A stretch of DNA of 64,000 bases, from contig JBBBDQ010000399.1 in assembly GCA_037127315.1 (NCBI GenBank), positions 804,501 through 868,500 of the forward strand, read 5' to 3'. The notes under the pieces are model-generated. The model did no database searches and had not been told where the DNA came from. It saw only the letters and a list, made by a program, of their open reading frames with translations. Of this stretch, positions 55,462 through 64,000 are shown piece after piece; positions within the stretch are counted from its first letter, which is position 1, and the number at the start of each line of letters is the position of its first letter. The stretch comes from Ascarosepion bandense. Its lineage: Eukaryota > Mollusca > Cephalopoda > Sepiida > Sepiidae. Position numbers and translations under genes: made by a program.

Positions 55462-55809
55462 TTAGTCTCGGAACGAATCCCAGTCTGCTCTTTGATAGCA
55501 GTAGGATATTCTACTTGTCTGGGTTTCATGTGTCGGGTAGGACTGGAGTGAAATAGTGACGGACACTACAGTATGGTCAGAGTTTCCGAGTGGGCAGAGT
55601 TGTCTGGTAGTGCAAGAGTCTGGGATGGAAGTGAAGCAGAGATCTAGAAGTGAGTCCCTTCCGTTAGGGTTGTCGGAGAAACGCGTGGGGAAGTCCACTA
55701 CTTGCGTAAGGGATTGGGTGATTGAAAAGTTCATGGTGTGGACACCAGCAGGGTCAGTGACAGCGTTCTTCAGCCACTTGGTGTGGTGGGCGTTAAAGTC
55801 ACCAAACAC
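55462..55809 (-). pseudogene. LINE APE-type endonuclease, C-terminal half
   Basis: MFGDFNAHHTKWLKNAV, QVVDFPTRFSDN, LLDLCFTSIPDSC and GNSDHTVVSVTI carry the GDFNAH and SDH motifs of the exonuclease-endonuclease-phosphatase fold used for target nicking. The N-terminal half with the first catalytic Asn/Glu is lost by truncation at 55829. The apparent start Met is internal. Confidence 0.88.
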
Positions 55810-55959
55810 GAATATATGGTTCGACTAATCATCTTGCCATCATTAGACGGATATGTTTTTACTTTATTTTACAGTGCTCGTAGGTATTTTTTAGAACAAT
55901 ATTCATCCTTTACGCCGCTTAAGAAGCACTCAAGTTAGAAGGTCATAATTTAAAAACCA

Positions 55960-58165
55960 AACTTTATAGGGATAATAGAAGAAAATAAAAGTTACCCCTA
56001 AATGTTGAACAAGATAAGAAGAGGAAGATAACAGTTAACTCTAGTCATGAACACGATAAGAAGAATATAACAGTTAACCCTAGAGTTTAAACACGATAGG
56101 AAGAGGAAGATAACAGTTAACCCAAGACTTAAGCACGATAATAATCAGAAGATAACAGTTAATCCTAGACTTAAACACGATACGAAGAGAAAGATAGCAG
56201 TTAACCCTAGACATAAACACGATACGAAGAGAAGGATAAATAGTTAATCCTAGACTTAAACACGATGATGATACGAAGATAACAGTTAACCCTAGTCTTA
56301 AACACGATTCGAAGAGGAAGATAACAGTTAACACTAGACAGAAACACGATAAGAAGATAACAGTTAACCTTAGATTTAACACGAAAAAAAGAGGAGGATA
56401 TCAGTTAACCCTAGACTTAAACACGATAAAAAGAGGAAGAAACAATTAACTTCAGACATAAACACAATAATAATAATAAGAAAACAGTTAACCCTAGATT
56501 CGAACACGATAAGAAGAGGAAGATAACAGTTAAGCCTAGACTTATACACTATAAGAAGAGGAAGAAACAATTATCCTTAGGCTTAAACACAATAAGAAGA
56601 GGAAGAAACAGTTAACCCTATACTTAAGCACGATAAGAAGAGGAAGATAATAGTTCACTCTAGCTTAAACACGATAAGAAGAGGAAGATAACAGTTAACC
56701 TTAGACTAAACACGATAAGAAGAGGAAGATAACAGTTAACACTAGACTTAAATATGATACGAAGAAAAAGAAGACATTTAACCTTAGACTTAAACACGAT
56801 AAGGAGATAACAGTTAACCCTAGATTTTACACGATAAAAAGAGGAAGATTAGACTTAAACCTGATAATAAGGGGAAGAAACAGTTAACCCTATACTTAAA
56901 CACGATAAGAAGAGGAAGATAACAGTTACTCATAGTCAGGAACATGATAAGAAAAGGAAGCAACAGTTAACACTAGACTAAACACGATAAGAAGAGAAAG
57001 ATAAGTTAACCATAGATTAAACACGATAAGAAGAGGAAAAACAGTTATTCCTAGGCTTAAACACGATAAGAAGACGAAGAAACAGTTAAACCCTATAATT
57101 AAGCATGATAAGAAGAGGAAAATAGCAGTTAACCCTAGACTAAACACGATAAGAAGAGGAAGATAACAGTCAACGCTAGACTAAACACGATAAGAAGAGG
57201 AAGAAACAGTTATCTCTAGGCTTAAACACGATAAGAAGAGGAAAATAACAGTTAGCCCTTGACTTAAACACGATAATAATAAGATAACAGTTAACCCTAG
57301 ACTTAAACACGATAATGATAAGAAGATAACAGTTAACCCTAGACTTAAACATGATGCGAAGAGGAAGATGACAGCTATCCCTAGACTTAAACACTATAAA
57401 AAGGGGAAGAAACAATTAACTCTAGACTTAAACACAATAATAATAAGAAGAAAACAGTTAACCCTAGAATCGAACACGACAAGAAAAGGGAGATAACAGT
57501 TGACCCTAGACTTGAACATGATAAGAAGAGGAAGATAACAGTCAACACTAGACTTAAACACGATAAGAAGGTAACAGTTAACCCTAGATTTAACGCGATG
57601 AAAAGAGGAGGATATCAGTTAACCCTAGACTTAAACACGATAAAAAGAGGAAGAAACAATTAACTCTAGACTTAAACACAATAATAATAATAAGAAAACA
57701 GTTAACCTAGATTCGGACACGATAAGAGGAAGATAACAGTTGTCCCTAGACTTGAATATGATAAGAAGAGGAAGAAACAGTTAAACGTATAATAAACACG
57801 ATAAGAAGAGAAAGATAACAGTTAACCCTAGACAAAACAAGATAAGAAGAGGAAGAAACAGTTATCCCTAGGCTTAAACATGATAAGAGGAGGAAGAAAC
57901 AGTTAACCCTATACTTAAACACAATAAGAAGAGGAAGAAACAGTTATCCCTAGGCTTAAACATGATAAGAGGAGGAAGAAACAGTTAACCCTATACTTAA
58001 ACACGATAAGAAGAGGAAGAAACAGTTATCCCTAGGCTTAAACACGATAAGAAGAGGAAGAAACTGTTATCCATAAATTTAAACACGATAAATAGTGGAA
58101 AATAACAGTTAACCCTAGACATGAACACGACAAGAAGAAAAATGTAACTGTTACCTTAGAAGTAT
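55960..58165. repeat. ~42-bp minisatellite, block B (about 2.2 kb)
   Basis: Around fifty units with consensus pieces AACAGTTAACCCTAGACTTA and AACACGATAAGAAGAGGAAG, length 37-45 bp by small indels (AATAATAAG, CGAAGAGG variants). Subgroups (ending AAACAATTAACTC or AAACAGTTATCCCTAGGC) cluster, and a stretch near 57400-57530 closely matches block A near 52230-52350, which points to local duplication. No gene is supported. Confidence 0.92.
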
Positions 58166-58171
58166 TTTACA

Positions 58172-58478
58172 ATATTTACATTATTCGAACTATTTTCCTC
58201 ATCTTTGTTGCCATTTATACGACGTTTCGGCCGTTGTTGGCTCCGGCCTTCTTCAGGTGATTGGAATTTCGAACACAATTACAATCACTGGGGTATATCG
58301 ACTCCATCCCTCTTGTGTAGAGCCTTTTTTTGTAGTCCTGAGTTATTTCCCTCTAACCCCTGTAAAGTTACTTTTTCAGCACTGTAAGCTGTAGCTTAGT
58401 ATTGAACTCACAACTATTTCAGTCAAGTCACAAGAACTAACCAATGTCTATATCCACTGGACCATAAGGACAAGAACA
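58172..58478 (-). mobile_element. tRNA-headed SINE with ribozyme-like tail, copy 1
   Basis: Minus strand: tRNA-like head (ATGGTCCAGTGGATATAGAC as box A region, GAGTTCAATAC as box B) at about 58478-58405, an ~130-bp body, then CACCTGAAGAAGGCCGGAGC, CAACGGCCGAAACGTCGTAT, and an AT-rich end. The head differs from the common SINE. The tail matches 31809-31930. Confidence 0.65.
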
Positions 58479-58640
58479 ACTGAATTCTTTGAACTTATAA
58501 ACATAATGTTCAGTAAAGCTTTTTTACCAAAGTTTATATTGCAATTTTCTTATGTTAATTGTTTTTTTCTAGTAGTGTTTACCAGAGCTCATATTGCATT
58601 TTTTGACACTAGTGATTTACTGGCTGTTTTTTTTTCACAC

Positions 58641-58925
58641 TATTTATATTATTTGGACTATTGTCCTCATCTTTATTGTCATCCTTACAAAGTTTCGATT
58701 GTTGTACACACCGGTCTTCTACAGGTGCTAGGAATTTCGAACTGAACTACTTATATACTTTGTGCGAAGCCACTTCTGGTAGTTATGAGTAATCTCTGTT
58801 TAATCTAAATCTCTACACGTTATTTGATCACCACTGCTGTAACCTGGTATTGAACTCATAATTCTTTGGGTCAATCACCGGAACTAACCAACGTCTGTAT
58901 CCACTAGGCCATTTGTCCTTGAGGA
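58641..58925 (-). mobile_element. tRNA-headed SINE with ribozyme-like tail, copy 2
   Basis: Minus strand: AAATGGCCTAGTGGATACAG head, GAGTTCAATACCAGG box B, diverged body, then CCTAGCACCTGTAGAAGACC, ATCGAAACTTTGTAAGG and GAGGACAATAGTCC. Same order as copy 1, 165 bp away, same strand, different body length, so it is probably an independent insertion. Confidence 0.62.
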
Positions 58926-59233
58926 ATTGTTTTAATCTAACCGCCTCCACAACTGAAAAAAAATCGAACATGTAAGTGTTAGCGTTCGTGCTTATTTGTT
59001 ATTTACTTTTGAGAAATTGATTTTATCGCCAGAAAAATAAACATGTAGCTGGAGAAAAATATACCCAGAACGTATAAGCATTTTTAATAACATGAAAGCA
59101 ACACATTTCTTAGAAAATAGAAAGCTTCATAGCCAATAATCACACATTAATCTTTAATCAAAAATGCCCTTATAAACTGCAGTCGAAATGTTTGTCGCCA
59201 TTATAAATATTCCATGTGTGTTTTTATGAAGAA
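58926..59233. other. Unassigned intergenic DNA
   Basis: No recognised feature. Confidence 0.4.
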
Positions 59234-59945
59234 CTAGCAGTATAGCCCGGCGTTGATCGGATGCAATGAAAGCTTTAAAACTAATCCATGATCCTGGAGC
59301 TGAGACTCTTTGGACGTTGGCACGAAAGACTAAAAAGAAATAGTTGTTTCTAGTTAAAGCGAAACCGTAGACTGAAAGAAAAATGAATTGATGTAAGTCA
59401 AATTTTGATTTCCTGGTATCGATATCAAATAAGGTTTTTCGTCGTAAACTGAATTTTGAAGGCTAAATAAGTCCTCTGAGTTAATGGTATCATGGCTGAG
59501 ACTAAGAACTACAATTATACCTACTTAGAGCCAAACCCGAAGCAAAATCTAAAATAAAAGGGCTGAAAAAAAAATACAAACATACAGGCAGATAAACATA
59601 CACACACACACACACACCAACATGTAAGAGGTGCAACCTTGAAACTTCTGAATATCGTTTCTTATGTCTTTGTCTATGAGTGTATCAAATTTGATTAAAA
59701 TAGCACCACTCTTTCTATAACCCAATTTTTTCGATTATCGATTTATCGGGGGTACCTCAACACAAAACCTAGCTAAGAACATTCGCATATGTTTATAGTA
59801 CAACTGTTTAAATTTTCAAGAAAATCGGTTCAGCCGTTTCGGAGTCTATAAGTAACGGACACACACACACACGCACAGACACACATACACACACCCGCAT
59901 ACACACACGCACAGAGACAAAGTTCCATTTATAAATGAGTTTAGA
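59234..59945 (-). mobile_element. Non-autonomous Helitron, copy 2
   Basis: On the minus strand it starts TCTAAACTCATTTATAAATG after an A and ends GCCGGGCTATACTGCTAG before a T, with the short GC hairpin just inside. The two ends and several internal blocks (TTCTTGAAAATT, AATCGATAATCGAAAAAATT) match 11921-12445. It is longer by ~190 bp near its 3' end, so copy 1 may be internally deleted. No Rep or helicase frame. Confidence 0.75.
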
Positions 59946-60282
59946 TTAATTACGAATGGATATAAATAAGGATGACGTTGTAATTAAAGTTTCAGGAGTC
60001 TGTTTCTTGTTGGTAATAATGTTATTATTAAACTGCCCAATAGCAGAGAGCTCGTTTGTCTAAAGGCATGTATGTTTTGTGTTCATAAATCACGTGATGT
60101 TTTTCCAACTTACGATTGTCTGCTTTTTTTAAAAAAAGAACTTGCACATAAAATTAGAAAGAAAACAAAGGACCGGATCGGACGTGAGTCAGAAAAGTAG
60201 GCATAGGTTTCGCTTGTACAACGGTTTAAAAATTGAGTCGTAAATCTGGTACAATAATTAAACATTTACAGAGCTGGTAGGT
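59946..60282. other. Unassigned intergenic DNA
   Basis: No recognised feature. Confidence 0.4.
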
Positions 60283-61345
60283 ATTTTTTTTTTAATCATT
60301 TCACCGCCCCGAGCAAGGCGGAAACGCCACTGATGTGCAGGGGGTTACCTAAATGTAAAAAGATTAATTAGAAAAGAGTGAGGAGTACAAACTAGTTAGA
60401 AAGGAACAATAGAAAGCTGAGAAAGCAGGTGCAATGACAGATACATAGATGGAGAGAAAGGGAAGGTTATACAGGGGAGGGGAGAGAGCTAGAGTCCAGT
60501 GGTTAGTAGATGAGTATTGACTTTGCATTTAAATTTCTGGAGGTCGTAGCCGTCAGGAAAGCAAGAATACGGGAGCGAGTTCCACAGGCGGGAAGTGCGA
60601 GAGAGGAAGTTGCAGGAGTAGAATTGTCGTCTGCATTTGGCTAACCTGACTGTGAATGGGTGGGACCCAGTTGCCAGTCTGGTTGCACGAGTAAACACCT
60701 GTTGAGGAGGCATCAGTGACTTAAGCTCATCCGAGCAGAAGCCATGAAAGTATTTATAGAAGAGACAGAGGGAGGCCATATTTCGACGATGGGGAAGTGG
60801 CTGCAGTCGAGTCGCCAGATCAGTACCTGTCATATTACAGACTCTCCTTTGGAGCCTGTCAAGAACACTGAGGAGAACGGCAGGGGCACCTGACCATAAA
60901 TGGCAGCACTACTCCATGCACGGACGGATGGTTGACTTGTATATATATGCAGGATGGATTCAGGTGGAAAAAACATCCTGCATCGACAGTGACCCAATCT
61001 TCTTAGCAGTAGATTTTGCTATGGATTCAATATAGTGGTTCCATTTGAGGTCTGAGGACAGGGTAAGTCCGAGGAGGCGTAGTGTATTACTCTCAGGGAG
61101 AATCACTTGGTTCATTCTTATGGGAGGCAGAAGATGTTGCCTGTAATGGTTGACAGACAACAGCTTGGTCTTAGATGAATTGAAGTTGACAAGCCACTTC
61201 TTGCCCCAGTTCACCACAGAGTGTAGATCCCGTTCAAGGTCAGCAGCGAGATTATGTCTGTCCACCACGACAGGTTTCTTACTGGAGCGGGAGTATATTG
61301 TAGTGTCATCTGCGTAGATGCCTACTTGGGACTTGTTCACCCTGT
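60283..61345 (-). mobile_element. Jockey/CR1-like LINE, 5'-truncated copy
   Basis: Tail with GGCG...CGCC hairpin and poly-A at the left (about 60283-60345). Coding sequence reaches the RT catalytic block at the right. Its 3' UTR and C-terminus closely match the 2.1 kb copy, so the two belong to one young subfamily. Confidence 0.9.
60489..61340 (-). pseudogene. LINE RT from the catalytic YADD to the C-terminus
   Basis: Frame 61340-60960 gives VGIYADDTTIYSRSSKKPVV, ADLERDLHSVVNWGKKWLVN and LRLLGLTLSSDLKWNHYIES. Frame 60833-60489 gives the C-terminus (TGTDLATRLQPLPHRRNMAS, FYKYFHGFCSDELKSL, SRTSRLWNSLPYSCFPDGYD). The YADD is intact. The two frames are separated by shifts near 60850-60960. Confidence 0.9.
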
Positions 61346-61616
61346 ATACCTCTTAAGAAGCACTCGAGTTAGAAGGTTACAGTTTTTTTGGGGGTTTTTT
61401 TTCTACAAAAATTTGTTCCATTGGTGTTTAGGAGGTATAGCGGGTTGCTTATCTATTATTTTCCCATTTGTAGTGAAGGGTAGTTGTATACTGTTGCAGG
61501 TTAACAGAATTTGGCCTTGTGCTAGATAGCCCACTATAAGTCATAAAATGATTATAAAATCAACAAAAGCAAATTGAGTTGAAAATAACTTTTTTTTATA
61601 TACACATATCAATTAA

Positions 61617-61819
61617 TTTTTTTTTTAATCATTTCACCCCGAGCAAGGCGGAAACGCCACTGATGTGCAGGGGGCTATATAAACGTAAAAAGATTAATTA
61701 GAAAAGTGATGATAACAAAATAATTAGAAAGGAACAATAGAAAGCTGAGAAAGCAGGTGCGATGACAGATACATAGGTGGAGAGAAAGATAAGGTTATAC
61801 GGGGGTGGGGAGAGAGCTA
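61617..61819 (-). mobile_element. Jockey/CR1-like LINE, 3' UTR and tail only
   Basis: About 200 bp matching the left end of the 60.3 kb copy (CACCCCGAGCAAGGCGGAAA to GGGGTGGGGAGAGAGCTA), with no coding part. Confidence 0.85.
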
Positions 61820-62389
61820 ATGTTTTTACAATTAAAGTAATAGGTTCCACGGAGGTGAAAATGTTCATGGCAAATAATAAGCTAAAAGAGAATCAATGCT
61901 TAGGAATGTGGAGAGCGTGTAAGTGAGGAATGTCTTTGATGTAGTCGCTCCTTTGGTCAGTAAGTAGTTTTGAGACAGTGAAGAAGGAAGGAGAGGTCAA
62001 GGGACGAGCATATTAGCCACTTGACTTGGTCAAAGGAGATATTATTTACTCTCGCCTGTCACCGTAGGTCTATCTGTTGGGTGCTTTCTCTCTCGGCTTT
62101 TTATGTATTCTTTTTGGATCACAGCAGCTCGTTTGGAATTTCACAATTGTATTTGATTCTGGGCTTCCCTTCCCATTGGCTGATAAATAAAAGTCGCGTA
62201 ATATTTGATTAATTTTTATTTTTCAACCGCAACATCTGCGCGAAACCGGATGCGCAACGACGACTTTTGGTCATTTGCCTTTTGGTCGTGAAGCGCAAAC
62301 ATCCGTTCCATCGCTTTTGCTCAGTCGGTATCACCACAAAGGAACTAAGTTACTTCTTCATATCCTGTGGATGCTGTCAGTTTATTCTT
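61820..62389. other. Unassigned intergenic DNA
   Basis: No recognised feature. More CpG than average near 62215-62280. Confidence 0.4.
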
Positions 62390-62417
62390 TCGAGTTGGAT
62401 GTCATCATCCAACTCGA
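62390..62417. other. Perfect 12-bp hairpin
   Basis: TCGAGTTGGATG, loop TCAT, CATCCAACTCGA. It does not lie in a repeat I recognise. A (CA)-rich stretch follows. Confidence 0.7.
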
Positions 62418-62814
62418 CGAAAAAACAAAACAAAACACACACAAACACGCACTCACGCCCGTGTGTATCAGTGTTTGTGTGTGCAAGATCTATTGCAGTT
62501 CAAATATGGATCAGAATCCGAGAACGTAATAAGATAAAGAAGAAACAAAACGTTTATTGGTTTAGCATATTTCACTTTGACTAAGGCGTCGTCAAAAATT
62601 GAGAGAAAACTAACGACAAAATATTAGTATTTTTTATTTGTTTGGGCGAATTCTCAATGGTCAGTCATGTACCACGAGCATTAAAACCGTAGGTATATGT
62701 ACGTTTGTATTCGGGCATATTTAAGCGATCGTCGGATTATAATGTGTATTCGTAATTGTGTATATGTCTTTGTCTTATAGGAGGGACACTAATGTTTTTT
62801 GTATGGTCAACCGG
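62418..62814. other. Unassigned intergenic DNA
   Basis: A short CA/GT-rich run near 62435-62490. Nothing else recognised. Confidence 0.4.
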
Positions 62815-63170
62815 CGCATTTTCTGACAAACATAGAACCCAAACCTTCCAAGCAGTAGATGCGGCTAAAGATTCAACATATTCGTGGGGTCAAGGAGACG
62901 CAGTTTGTTGCTTTCAAGAATTCTAGCATCAGCCATGCTGGTGGCTGGCGGAAAAATTTGTCTATGCTGATTAAAGGAGAGCGGTTTTGTTTTTGTGGTA
63001 TTCAAATTTACAAACCATTTCCTGCCGCAGTTAAGCACTGATTGGAGCTTCGTTTATTGAGCAACATTACTTTGTCAGCCTCGGTACATTTTTTTTTTTT
63101 TTTTGAGAGACGGAAGTAAATGGTAGTGTTATCTGCTTCGATGCCTTCTTGGGAACTTAATGTCGTAAAT
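62815..63170 (-). pseudogene. LINE RT fragment around the catalytic block
   Basis: Minus strand can be read GIEADNTTIYFRLSKK (YADDT region), then ADKVMLLNKRSSNQCLTAAG with GNGL-like continuation, and LGLT-type residues lost. It resembles the 60.3 kb copy but is older. A poly-A run (plus T) at 63089-63105 interrupts it. Confidence 0.6.
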
Positions 63171-63352
63171 ACATCCGGGTTAATCTGTTTTTATTTGGAT
63201 CACTTCATTTGATCTTTGGACCTCTTAATTGCTAGTGCTTTTTCTAGTCCACCCTGACCCATTCTGTCAAGGATCCCATCTATTAGAAAATAGTGAAGAC
63301 CAAAACAAATGAAACCACTGATATAGCATGAAAATGCATATTTTTAGTAAAA

Positions 63353-63432
63353 TTCAACCTACTGCGGGATAATCTTCTGCTTAGTCAGTTATGTCTCTTT
63401 CGAGACATGATCGCCCAAGTGTTTATCACACG
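63353..63432 (+). mobile_element. tRNA SINE 3' fragment, duplicate of the copy at 63.8 kb
   Basis: CAACCTACTGCGGGATAATC to GTGTTTATCAC differs at about one position from 63826-63900 and shares its private variants (CTGCTTAGTCAG, GTGTTTATCAC). Confidence 0.75.
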
Positions 63433-63435
63433 AGG

Positions 63436-63570
63436 TGAAGAGGCTCATCCCTTGTTTCCTGTTTATGGTGCAGTTTCCGGCTTTCTCTTTTCCAGTCTTT
63501 TTACTCTTACGTAGCCCCCTGCGCATCAGTGGCGTTATCGCCTTGTTTTGGGCGATATGATTAAAAAAAA
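63436..63570 (+). mobile_element. LINE 3' end carrying the satellite unit once
   Basis: GAGGCTCATCCCTTGTTTCC, then TTTCCGGCTTTCTCTTTTCC (the reverse of the 147-bp satellite unit), then CCCCCTGCGCATCAGTGGCG with the GGCG-TTAT-CGCC hairpin and poly-A. This links the satellite at 27.7-30.5 kb to a LINE 3' UTR. Confidence 0.8.
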
Positions 63571-63602
63571 AAACAATACATTATTAAAGCAGAATTACCA
63601 CC

Positions 63603-63912
63603 AATGGGCGTCGTGGGACAGTGGATATCGGCTCGGAACGAGAAATCGGCAGCCGTGTTCGAATTACAATTGAATTCCTTGCATTCATTTACGCGCAAAT
63701 ACTCTTGGAAAAGGCATTAATTCGTCTATTCGCTCCACTTATGGGGTTAATAACAGGACGGGTTGGGTTCTATAGCCTTGGCTAGAAAACAATCTAGAGC
63801 TGAAAGTAATGGCAACCTACTGCGGGATAATCTTCTGCTTAGTCAGTCATGTCTCTTTCGAGACATGATCGCCCAAGTGTTTATCACTTATGGCACTTAA
63901 CTGATTGACCAC
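63603..63912 (+). mobile_element. tRNA-derived SINE
   Basis: Full-length: GGGACAGTGGATATCGGCTC head, GTGTTCGAATTAC box B, body, CACTTAACTGATTGACC end. Box B carries changes from the consensus. Confidence 0.87.
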
Positions 63913-64000
63913 CAATTCTTTTTTTTTTTAAGTACAGGATGAATATATTTCAGTAACTTTATTTTTTTCATGCGTACGTTAAGCATGATTTTGTCGAAAG

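Larger units (their letters stand above)
53215..55829 (-). mobile_element. Jockey/CR1-like LINE, longest copy (2.6 kb)
   Basis: Extends from mid-endonuclease at the right to the 3' tail at the left (GGCA-GTGGAA-TGCC hairpin near 53255 and poly-A). Protein order on the minus strand is endonuclease C-half, linker, RT, C-terminal domain. It is 5' truncated: the endonuclease N-terminus and any ORF1 are absent. About 90 bp further right, minisatellite block B begins. Few frame breaks suggest moderate age. Confidence 0.92.

Noticed and set aside
56080..57415. Open frames rich in LSCLSLGLTVIFLFL-type repeats
   Set aside because: They are translations of the ~42-bp minisatellite. The residue period follows the DNA unit and frames shift with unit length.

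Overview
The window looks like intergenic DNA from an animal nuclear genome, built almost entirely of transposable elements and simple repeats. I found no host gene exon, no intact protein gene, no true tRNA or rRNA gene, and nothing prokaryotic. AT-richness, many TA/GT/GATA microsatellites, tRNA- and 5S-derived SINEs, Jockey/CR1-like and RTE-like LINEs, a Penelope-like element, Helitrons and Tc1 relics all point to an invertebrate. A cephalopod mollusc is my best guess, based on general memory of such repeats and not on a search.

The dominant family is one LINE lineage, present in about twenty 5'-truncated copies. Its 3' end carries a small hairpin followed by an A-rich tail. The longest copy (53.2-55.8 kb, minus) keeps half an endonuclease and the whole reverse transcriptase in broken frames. 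The copies at 26.0-27.4, 34.6-35.3, 46.3-47.0 and 60.3-61.3 kb show the same C-terminal protein. A second, RTE-like LINE gives copies at 5.7, 6.6, 7.1-9.0, 19.4, 24.4, 33.5-34.6 and 48.8-50.1 kb. A third, divergent LINE runs from 19.6 to 21.3 kb and around 23.6-24.3 kb.

Layout. 0-10 kb: a solo LTR inside a LINE, a head-to-head SINE pair, and an RTE copy split by three later insertions. 10-18 kb: a 5S-derived SINE, a Helitron, Tc1/mariner relics, and a quiet 1.8 kb stretch at 12.7-14.5 kb. 18-22 kb: a Penelope-like fragment and a LINE split by two SINEs. 22-26 kb: a hammerhead ribozyme motif, LINE pieces and TA-rich repeats. 26-31 kb: a LINE, then a 147-bp satellite, then a TA-flanked terminal-inverted-repeat element holding a 214-bp satellite. 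31-48 kb: scattered LINEs, SINEs, two Tc1 relics and MITEs. 47.9-50 kb: a full-length composite 5S-tRNA SINE and an RTE copy split by a LINE. 52-58 kb: two blocks of a ~42-bp minisatellite flanking the longest LINE. 58-64 kb: two SINEs with ribozyme-like tails, a second Helitron, and more LINE and SINE copies.

The most interesting points are: (1) a composite SINE family with a 5S rRNA head, a tRNA-like module and a private tail, seen as two full-length copies each flanked by a perfect 12-bp target duplication; (2) a hammerhead ribozyme motif with all core residues at 22255-22310; (3) tRNA-headed SINEs whose tails match a ribozyme-like sequence found alone elsewhere; (4) a LINE 3' hairpin with paired base changes between copies; (5) satellites grown from LINE 3' sequence.
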